A program made the position numbers and the translations under genes. This document shows, in pieces, positions 54,219 through 59,841 of a stretch of DNA of 59,841 nt (position 1 is its first letter; each line of letters begins with the position of its first letter). The notes below the pieces were generated by a model, which saw only the letters and a program-made list of their open reading frames with translations, searched no databases and was not told where the DNA came from. Origin of the DNA: Syntrophales bacterium (GTDB lineage Bacteria > Desulfobacterota > Syntrophia > Syntrophales > UBA5619); contig JAURXV010000057.1 of the NCBI GenBank assembly GCA_030654195.1, positions 1 through 59,841 on the forward strand. The letters are read 5' to 3'.

Positions 54219-55055
54219 TCACGTCCAGCTTACGATATATTCCATGTCGTCTGATTTGATTTGAGGATTGTTGACATTCCAATCTCCTTTTAACCCGAGC
54301 TCTTTTGCCGACAATTCAAAATGACACATGGCAATACCCATATCAACGTTCTGGAGCTTGATATCTTTGACAATATTCTCATATCCCGGCGTTCTTTTAA
54401 GGTAAAAATGAAAGGCATTTTGATCTTTGCCCTTAATGATTCGCCACGGTTGTTTGTTTAAAGCTGACGGAGCTGTCCTGACGCATTCAAGGGGCGTGTC
54501 AAAGCTGCCGGAATTTTCTTTATCAAGAAAAGTGTCAATGTCGTTAAGATAAAAAAGTTCATGCCAGGGTTTTCTTTTATCTGATGCTGCAACAAATCTA
54601 AACATCCTGTCTACTACTGATCTTTTATCGCTGGAGTATCCGACAGGACTGATAACCGGTAATAATTCACTTTCGCCGAGGTTGATTTTCCCGGCAAATC
54701 CACTTCTCTTGAAAGTTCCACCCAGTAAACAGGTTCCCAGCCCCATTGAGGTTGCCTTCAAAATATTCTTCTCCATGCAGAAGCCATAATCCTCCATGGC
54801 CCTCGGTTGTTTTTCAACAGTACCGATAATAAATTGCCTGGCTCCCTTGATGACGCCATAGGTGGTAAGATTTTTAAGCTCGCCGATTTCCATTTCGTTG
54901 AAATCTATGAGATGAAAACCGACCTTGCTCCCGAAAGGGGTCTTTGTGTTCGATGCCAGGAATTGTTTCAATTCAGATATTTTTCCCGGCTCAACGGCTC
55001 TGTTGCTATATGTCCGGAAGGACTTTCGAGTTTTAATGGTTTCGATAATGGTCAT
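54219..55055 (-). CDS. Nitroreductase family protein (two-repeat, TM1586-like)
   Basis: 278 residues. The N-terminal half has KTRKSFRTYSNRAVEPGKI and KATSMGLGTCLLGGTF. The second half repeats the half-fold with TPLECVRTAPSALNKQPWRI and NVDMGIAMCHFELSAKELGL, as in the monomeric two-repeat nitroreductases such as TM1586 of Thermotoga. The two halves together equal one normal FMN-binding dimer. Redox substrate unknown. AT-richer than the 40-50 kb region. Confidence 0.82.
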   Translation of the reverse strand: MTIIETIKTRKSFRTYSNRAVEPGKISELKQFLASNTKTPFGSKVGFHLIDFNEMEIGELKNLTTYGVIKGARQFIIGTVEKQPRAMEDYGFCMEKNILKATSMGLGTCLLGGTFKRSGFAGKINLGESELLPVISPVGYSSDKRSVVDRMFRFVAASDKRKPWHELFYLNDIDTFLDKENSGSFDTPLECVRTAPSALNKQPWRIIKGKDQNAFHFYLKRTPGYENIVKDIKLQNVDMGIAMCHFELSAKELGLKGDWNVNNPQIKSDDMEYIVSWT

Positions 55056-55108
55056 AAGTGCCTCTCATTAAATCCCGACAAATGTTGAATAATTCCTTCT
55101 GTCCATAT

Positions 55109-55300
55109 TCATGTATGCTCAGTTATTCTTTGAACATCGGCCGCTGTAATAGTCCCAAACATCGCAGCTCTTGCCGTTATTGAACGTGCAGGTTCCATCG
55201 CGAGTTTTTTGACGTCTTTTTCAAGATCATCCACGTAATCCAGAATACTGGTTGTTCCCAGGGCAGGATCGGGGATAGCTTTGGGATCTCCGACCTCATA
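55109..55300 (-). pseudogene. Unrecognised coding relic
   Basis: An open stretch of 63 codons between a TAG (55303-55301) and a TGA (55111-55109): VGDPKAIPDPALGTTSILDY, VDDLEKDVKKLAMEPARSIT, ending VQRITEHT. No start codon with a ribosome site. It looks like the C-terminus of a lost protein; no family is assigned. The remaining 55056-55335 bases show nothing. Confidence 0.35.
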
Positions 55301-55335
55301 CTACCAGAAAAATAACGCTCCAAAAACTACTTGCT

Positions 55336-56025
55336 TTAACCAGATATACTCATATTACAAGATTTAAGAAGCTCTTCATAACTTTGAATCACATGATCCG
55401 GTTGTGCCGCCAGAATATCTTCTTTTACATTTTCACCATCCGTAATTATCATTATCCTGATGCCGGCGTTTCTTGCAGCGTTAACGTCATCCAGGCTGTC
55501 GCCAAGAAGAATGCAGCTATCTTTACAGATCCCCAGCTTCTCTATTGCAAGATTCAACCCGTCAGGGTTGGGTTTAAGATTCATGACATCGTTGCGACTA
55601 AAGGCGACATCAAAAAATTCCGCCAGATTGAGTTTTGGTAAAGCTTTTGCGAGGGTTTTGCCCCCCACATTGCTTACAAGACCGGTGCGAATCCCTTTAG
55701 CCTTGATCGTATTAAGGAAATCCTTTACACCTGATCGCAGAGCCCAACGTGTCAGTGCATCTTCGTCATACCGGTCATATACACAGCCGATCTTCTCCCG
55801 TACCTGATCCGGCGGTAGTCCTATTTCAGTCGCTACCTGTACGGCCTCTGTCATCAGTGTGGAATATCTTCTGCTAAGAATCAGGTCTTTAGTAAAACCC
55901 ATATTCCAGAGCATTTCCAAGGTTTCTTCAATGGCTTCGGAAAGCTTCCATTGAAAATCGACCAAGGTTCCCTCAAAATCAAAAAGCATTGCCTCAATAT
56001 TATCTAAACGTATTCCGTGTGTCAT
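55336..56025 (-). CDS. HAD-superfamily phosphatase (phosphoglycolate-phosphatase-like)
   Basis: 229 residues. Motif I MLFDFEGTLVDF, where the usual second Asp of DxDGT is Glu, a conservative change at the acid/base position; motif II VSNVGG; motif III Lys in NLKPNP; motif IV LLGDSLDDVNAARNAG. A helical cap of subclass C1 lies between. It hydrolyses small phosphate esters or a related bond; substrate unknown. A 45-codon ORF ends within its first codon. Confidence 0.85.
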   Translation of the reverse strand: MTHGIRLDNIEAMLFDFEGTLVDFQWKLSEAIEETLEMLWNMGFTKDLILSRRYSTLMTEAVQVATEIGLPPDQVREKIGCVYDRYDEDALTRWALRSGVKDFLNTIKAKGIRTGLVSNVGGKTLAKALPKLNLAEFFDVAFSRNDVMNLKPNPDGLNLAIEKLGICKDSCILLGDSLDDVNAARNAGIRIMIITDGENVKEDILAAQPDHVIQSYEELLKSCNMSISG

Positions 56026-56159
56026 GTCTTGCCATACTTTCTTTGCAACCTGGCGAGCGTGCCGTCTATTAACCGAGTGTCGATGATGCTGGTGTCAACG
56101 TAATTCTCGACCTTATTGTTTTTCACGGGCTCATGGAACTTTCTTCCATAAATGCTCAT
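56022..56159 (-). CDS. Small protein coupled to the HAD phosphatase gene
   Basis: 45 codons, MSIYGRKFHEPVKNNKVENY then VDTSIIDTRLIDGTLARLQR and KYGKT. The stop overlaps the next start (ATGA), a hallmark of coupled translation, and a promoter-like pair lies just upstream at 56189-56217. The ribosome site is weak. Short, charged, no family. Real-gene status rests on position and amino acid texture. Confidence 0.4.
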   Translation of the reverse strand: MSIYGRKFHEPVKNNKVENYVDTSIIDTRLIDGTLARLQRKYGKT

Positions 56160-56188
56160 CAACCGAATCTTGCCGTTTATGAAAAATG

Positions 56189-56217
56189 TTTTTACGGCAA
56201 AGATCGCGATATGTCAA
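56189..56217 (-). promoter_or_regulatory. Possible promoter of the small-ORF/HAD operon
   Basis: Reverse strand TTGACA (56217-56212), 17-base spacer, TAAAAA (56194-56189). Confidence 0.4.
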
Positions 56218-56245
56218 GAATTAGCACCCCCAAACAACATCTTGC

Positions 56246-56347
56246 CTGCATCATGCCCTACTTGAGGGCGCGGGTCTTGTCACGACGGGCTTCGAGGGCG
56301 GCAATCTCGGCGTCCATATCGGAGAGGACGGCGGCGATGGCGGAAAA
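56246..56347 (-). pseudogene. C-terminal relic of a type I restriction specificity subunit (HsdS)
   Basis: The reverse frame reads FSAIAAVLSDMDAEIAALEA, RRDKTRALK, then TAG, then GMMQ. The helix 'I..VLSDMDAEI.ALE.RR.KT..LKQGMMQ' ends almost every HsdS; here the Gln codon CAG has become TAG and nothing else of hsdS, hsdR or hsdM is near. With the DEAH relic at 8.6 kb this is a second sign of lost restriction systems. Confidence 0.65.
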
Positions 56348-56440
56348 ATATGTTTAAAAATAAAACTGAATTGTTATAATGTAAACAATCATGAAGAACT
56401 ACCGTGAGACATACGTCCGGAAGGCGGAGGTGGCCCTGCC

Positions 56441-57019
56441 GTGACAGCGGTGAAAACTCTCCAGCAGTTGCCGCAACTCTTCCGCTACGCCGATGTGGAG
56501 AAATTCACCGGCAACGCCAATGTCTTTCTGACGCGGGCGCTGCAAAACGGGCTGGTCGAGCGCATTGCCAGGGGGGTATATGTCAACGCTTTCCTGAAGA
56601 ATTGCCCGGAGATCGAGGAGGTCGCCTGCTTTCTGCGCACCCCGTCCTACATCTCCTGCGAATGGGCCCTGAATCGTCACGGCATTCTGTTGCAATCCCC
56701 TGTGGTCTGCACCGTGCTGACGCTGAGCACGGCGGTCGGTTCGGCCCGGAACGTCCGATACGGCGGGGTGACGATCGAATTTTCCCATCTCGCCCCCCGC
56801 CTCTTCACCGGTTTCGAGACACGGGACGGCTTCAACCTGGCCCTTCCGGAGAAGGCCCTGCTCGATACGATCTACCTGCGCAAGGCGATTCCCTTTCGGG
56901 ACGAGCTGGATCTCGCTCTCTTGGATAGACAGAGGCTGGATCAGATGGCCAAAGATTTTCCCGGGCCGACCCGGAAGCTGGTCCATGAACTGATTCGCCC
57001 GGCGCCAGGAGCCCCTTGA
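56441..57019 (+). CDS. AbiEi-like type IV antitoxin/regulator (orphan)
   Basis: 192 residues from GTG 56441 (GGAGGTGG upstream). An N-terminal winged helix (QLFRYADVEKFTG, then ALQNGLVERIARGVYVN) and a C-terminal part LALPEKALLDTIYLRKAIPF match the AbiEi transcriptional regulator/antitoxin fold. AbiEi normally precedes the nucleotidyltransferase toxin AbiEii; here a convergent ligase gene follows 38 bases later and no toxin is present. It is either an orphan or a stand-alone regulator. Confidence 0.7.
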   Translation: MTAVKTLQQLPQLFRYADVEKFTGNANVFLTRALQNGLVERIARGVYVNAFLKNCPEIEEVACFLRTPSYISCEWALNRHGILLQSPVVCTVLTLSTAVGSARNVRYGGVTIEFSHLAPRLFTGFETRDGFNLALPEKALLDTIYLRKAIPFRDELDLALLDRQRLDQMAKDFPGPTRKLVHELIRPAPGAP

Positions 57020-57057
57020 CGTTCCTGGTACGGCCCCGAAAGGCGCGACGCCGATCA

Positions 57058-58728
57058 TCATCCCTCTTTCTTAGCCTCCAGCGCCCGGAGCTCCCGCCGG
57101 AGGATCTTCCCCACGGCGCTCTTGGGGAGGGAGTCCAGAAACGCGATCCGCTTCGGCGCTTTGTAGGCCGCGAGGCGCTCCCTGCAATATTCGATGATTT
57201 CCGCTTCGGTCAAGGACTCGCCGGGCTTGACGACGACAAAGGCCTTGATCGTCTCGCCCCTGTATTCGTCGGGGACGCCGACGGCGCAGGCCTCAAGGAT
57301 CTTCGGGTGGTCGAAGAGAATCTCGTCGATCTCCTTGGGGTACACGTTGTAGCCGCCGGCGATGATCATATCCTTCTTCCGGTCCACGACCGAAAGGTGC
57401 CCATCCTCATCCAGAAACCCGATGTCCCCCGTATAGAGCCAGCCGTCGCGGAGCGCGTTCGCCGTCTCCTCGGGCTTTTTGTAGTAGCCCGTCATGAGCT
57501 GGGGACCTTTGATGCAGATCTCGCCCGCCTCCCCGGCCGGCAGCTCCCGCAAGCCTGTCTCCGGATCGACGATCTTGAGATCGGTATTGGGGAGGGGGAC
57601 GCCGACGGTGCCCGGCTTGGCCTTCCCCTTCCAGGGGGTGCAGGTGGCGAAGGCGATGTTTTCGGTGAGGCCGTAGACATCGCAGATTCCCTTGCCGGTC
57701 AGCGCCTGGAGCTGCTTCACCGTGTCCGGTGCAAGCGGCGCCGCCCCGGTGAAGAACCCCTTGATGAACGATAGATCCATCTTCCTGAACGCCTCCCGGT
57801 TCAGGAGTCCCACGAAGATCGTGGGGACGCCGGGGAGGAAGCCGGGCCGGTATTTCTTGAGCATATCCAGGATGACCCCCGGTTCCGGCCGCGGGATCAT
57901 GATGTTCGTCCAGCCCGCCCAGATGGTGAGGTTCTGGCTCACCGAGTAGCCGGCGGAGTGGAAGATCGGATAGACCCCCATGAGGCTCTCCTCGCCGTCT
58001 TTGAGGTCCGGAAACCAGGCCCGGAACTGCTGGACGACCCCGCAGATGTTTGCATGGGTCAGCATCGCCCCCTTGCTTGCCCCGGTCGTGCCGCCCGTGT
58101 AGATGAAGGCGGCCGTCTCATCCCAGCGGGCGGCGATCGGAACGGGGTCGTCGGGGTATTTCCCGATGATATCGAGGAAGGGGTGGACGCCGGGTCCCGG
58201 AACGACCTTCCGGTGCAGCTCCTTTTTCAGATAGGGGATAAGCAGCCGGGTTGGAAAGGGGAGGTAGTCGTTGATGTGGCAGGGGATGATCGTCTCGATC
58301 TTCGTTGCGGCCTTGATCTTCAGTACGCGGGGCATCAAGAGGTCAAGGGTGATGAGGAAGCGTGCGTCGGAGTCGTTGAACTGGGCCTCCAACTCCCGCT
58401 CCGTGTAGAGGGGGTTGTTCATCACCGTGACGGCGCCGAGGCGGTAGCAGGCGTGGTTGGCGATCACATGCTGGGGAAGGTTGGGCAGCAGAGTCGCCAC
58501 CTTGTCCCCCGCCCGAACACCGAGAGCGGCGAGCGCCCGCGTGAAGCGGTTGACCAGGGACTCCAGTTCCCGGAAGGTGATCTTCCGGCCCAAGTAATGG
58601 AAGGCGATCCGGTCGGGGAACCGCCCGGCCGTCCTCCGGAGCACCTCCGCCATCGTGATCCGCTCCGGCTCGATCGCCGGCGGGACCCCCGTGGCGTAGG
58701 ATTTGTGCCAGATCCGCTCGAAGCCCAT
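57058..58728 (-). CDS. Long-chain acyl-CoA ligase (AMP-forming)
   Basis: 556 residues from ATG 58728, with AGGAGGTC upstream; an apparent 745-codon frame extends further up but lacks support. Motifs: FIYTGGTTGASKGAMLTHAN, DVYGLTEN, GWLYTGDIGFLDEDGHLSVV, DRKKDMIIAGGYNVYP and C-terminal PKSAVGKILRRELR with the catalytic Lys. Standard length for FadD-type ligases. Third acyl-CoA ligase of the window; monocistronic. A weak TTGCCG-17-TATGGT promoter lies at 58766-58794. Confidence 0.9.
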   Translation of the reverse strand: MGFERIWHKSYATGVPPAIEPERITMAEVLRRTAGRFPDRIAFHYLGRKITFRELESLVNRFTRALAALGVRAGDKVATLLPNLPQHVIANHACYRLGAVTVMNNPLYTERELEAQFNDSDARFLITLDLLMPRVLKIKAATKIETIIPCHINDYLPFPTRLLIPYLKKELHRKVVPGPGVHPFLDIIGKYPDDPVPIAARWDETAAFIYTGGTTGASKGAMLTHANICGVVQQFRAWFPDLKDGEESLMGVYPIFHSAGYSVSQNLTIWAGWTNIMIPRPEPGVILDMLKKYRPGFLPGVPTIFVGLLNREAFRKMDLSFIKGFFTGAAPLAPDTVKQLQALTGKGICDVYGLTENIAFATCTPWKGKAKPGTVGVPLPNTDLKIVDPETGLRELPAGEAGEICIKGPQLMTGYYKKPEETANALRDGWLYTGDIGFLDEDGHLSVVDRKKDMIIAGGYNVYPKEIDEILFDHPKILEACAVGVPDEYRGETIKAFVVVKPGESLTEAEIIEYCRERLAAYKAPKRIAFLDSLPKSAVGKILRRELRALEAKKEG

Positions 58729-58822
58729 CGCTGACCTCCTTTCGCACTGTTCATTTTCCGCTGAAACCATAACATCAATCCCCTTTATCGGCAAGTCTTT
58801 ATATTTATAGTTAAAATTATTA

Positions 58823-58851
58823 TTGACACGGAAGGTTGCTTTTCTTAGAAT
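58823..58851 (+). promoter_or_regulatory. Promoter of the FMN reductase gene
   Basis: TTGACA (58823-58828), 17-base spacer, TAGAAT (58846-58851), about 100 bases before the start. Confidence 0.65.
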
Positions 58852-58950
58852 CCCACTCGCAGTTTGTCTCTTGTCCGTCCATGAAAGAATAGGATCGGAC
58901 GGAATGCGGGAGTTTTGGTTTCGTCCGCGCCCTGTTGATGAGGTGAAAAG

Positions 58951-59559
58951 TTGAGCAACGTGGTGAGGGTTCTGGGACTCTTCGGCAGCCCCCGAAGGGG
59001 CGGGAACACGGACCTGCTCCTCGAAGAGGTCCTGAGGGGGGCGGCCGCGGAGGGAGCAACGGCGGAGGGGATACACCTGTCTGATTGCAGAATTACCCCC
59101 TGCCGGGAGTGTCTCGGCTGCTTCAAAGACGGGGCCTGCGTCATCGCTGATGAGATGCAGGGGATTTACCCGCGTCTTCTGGAAGCGGATATTGTCATTC
59201 TGGCCTCGCCGATCTTTTTCTACGGGGTCACCGGCTGGGCCAAGGCGATGGTTGACCGTGTTCAGGCGCTGTGGGCAAGAAAATACGTGCTTCACGATCC
59301 TGCACTGGGAAAAGAGAGCATCAAAAGGAGGGGCTTTTTTATCTCCGTGGGCGGGACCAAGGGTCAGCGTATGTTCGAGGGGGCCATTCTCACGGTCCGG
59401 TATTTTTTTGATGCCTTCAATGCCGATTATACCGGTGAGCTGCTCTTCCGGAAGGTCGACGCCTGCGGCGACATTCGGGAAAATTCCGAAGCGCTTCCGC
59501 AGGCCTTTGCCGTCGGCAGGAAACTGGTTTCAGATCTGCGCAATACCAGATGCGTCTGA
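58951..59559 (+). CDS. NADPH-dependent FMN reductase / iron-sulfur flavoprotein-like
   Basis: 202 residues from TTG 58951, with GAGGTG upstream. VLGLFGSPRRGGNTDLLLEE is the flavodoxin-like FMN loop; CRITPCRECLGCFKDGACVI is the compact Cys motif that in iron-sulfur flavoproteins holds a [4Fe-4S] cluster; ASPIFFYGVTGWAKAMVDR binds the flavin ring. A small electron-transfer flavoprotein of anaerobes. The GrdB-like gene follows 43 bases after and may be co-transcribed. Confidence 0.88.
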   Translation: MSNVVRVLGLFGSPRRGGNTDLLLEEVLRGAAAEGATAEGIHLSDCRITPCRECLGCFKDGACVIADEMQGIYPRLLEADIVILASPIFFYGVTGWAKAMVDRVQALWARKYVLHDPALGKESIKRRGFFISVGGTKGQRMFEGAILTVRYFFDAFNADYTGELLFRKVDACGDIRENSEALPQAFAVGRKLVSDLRNTRCV

Positions 59560-59602
59560 GTTGTTATGCTTTTTAACCGACATTCAAGAACAGGAGGATC
59601 TC

Positions 59603-59841
59603 ATGGATAGTCTTCGGCCGTACCGTTCTTTCGTGAGCTACATCGATCGCAGCCGGGAGTACTACGCCACCCAAGGCTATTCCAAGCCGTACGCCTGGGC
59701 CCACCACGATGATGTCCCTTTTACCCCGCTGCGGAAACCGCTCTCCGGGTGCCGTGTGGGATTGGTGACGACCGCAGGCAGAACGGAGGCGGAGGGGCTG
59801 ATCGGGGCCGGGGGGTTGAAGCGGGACCCCTACGCGGAGCC
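59603..59841 (+). CDS. GrdB-like (glycine/sarcosine/betaine reductase selenoprotein B family) protein, N-terminal part
   Basis: 79 codons to the right edge, CAGGAGG 7 bases before the ATG. SFVSYIDRSREYYATQGYSK, WAHHDDVPFTPLRKPLSGCR and VGLVTTAGR match the N-terminal region of GrdB/PrdB-like reductases, many of which carry Sec further downstream at a UxxC site beyond the window. If so, it adds to the evidence for selenocysteine use in this organism. The active site is not visible. Confidence 0.65.
   Translation, partial: MDSLRPYRSFVSYIDRSREYYATQGYSKPYAWAHHDDVPFTPLRKPLSGCRVGLVTTAGRTEAEGLIGAGGLKRDPYAE

Noticed and set aside
58729-59295. N-terminal extension of the ligase at 57058 to give 745 residues
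   Set aside because: Family homology begins at ATG 58728 with a perfect ribosome site; the extension crosses the divergent promoter and the FMN reductase gene.

Overview
The window is most likely from an anaerobic, syntrophic or sulfate-reducer-like member of the Desulfobacterota (Syntrophales-like). The grounds are high GC, oxygen-sensitive enzymes throughout (a glycyl radical enzyme with its activase, 2-hydroxyacyl-CoA dehydratase subunits, [4Fe-4S] fumarase-type hydro-lyase, anaerobic GlpABC), three acyl-CoA ligases, DUF3786 and DUF116 proteins, and selenocysteine use. This placement is inference; no rRNA or tRNA gene was seen.

Layout. 1-3.1 kb: an Fe(III)/polyamine-type ABC importer read leftwards (permease cut by the window edge). 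3.7-6.4 kb: a same-strand patchwork that looks like a decayed integron cassette array: a TIR/nucleoside-deoxyribosyltransferase-like protein, a truncated zinc-finger gene, a broken BrnT with intact BrnA-like antitoxin, and an ICMT-like membrane methyltransferase, separated by attC-like sites. Directly after it lies a SelW-like selenoprotein gene (6394-6630) hidden by its UGA codon, then hipBA (6.8-8.5 kb). 8.7-13.3 kb: a leftward operon of acyl-CoA ligase, a CoA-transferase fragment cut by a REP-type repeat, and two 2-hydroxyacyl-CoA dehydratase subunits. 13.4-22.5 kb: a module that looks directed at hydrophobic substrates: GMC oxidoreductase with a ferredoxin-like Cys cluster, a companion protein, an AhpD-like fragment with a CxxU motif, an acyl-CoA ligase, a CrtC/AttH-like protein, a glycyl radical activase, and a 931-residue glycyl radical enzyme with an N-terminal SCP2 lipid-binding domain.

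22.7-27.3 kb: DUF3786 and glpCBA. 27.4-35.4 kb: a hydroxyacid (tartrate-like) module: a broken tartronate-semialdehyde-reductase-like gene, tartrate-dehydrogenase-type oxidoreductase, TctBAC transporter, enolase-superfamily dehydratase/racemase, and two-subunit fumarase/tartrate dehydratase. 35.5-38.8 kb: glycerophosphodiesterase, an RSH-like unknown, D-Ala-D-Ala carboxypeptidase and an internally deleted Tim44-like pseudogene. 39-43.6 kb: a GAF protein, GAPDH and an NtrC-type regulator behind a structured leader, tail to tail with a histidine kinase. 43.7-50.4 kb: a Lys/Glu-repeat secreted protein, another small exported protein, diacylglycerol-kinase-like enzyme, DUF116, HI0933-type flavoprotein and a penicillin-acylase-family hydrolase.

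50.5-59.8 kb: amidohydrolase, an unknown small protein, three nitroreductase-family genes, a HAD phosphatase with an overlapping small ORF, several gene relics (including an HsdS C-terminus), an orphan AbiEi-like protein, a third acyl-CoA ligase, an iron-sulfur-flavoprotein-like FMN reductase, and the start of a GrdB-like reductase gene cut by the right edge.

The most novel feature is the SCP2-glycyl radical enzyme fusion with its activase. Its promoter is nearly identical to that of the nearby ligase gene, so the two may be co-expressed for anaerobic attack on a lipid-like substrate.
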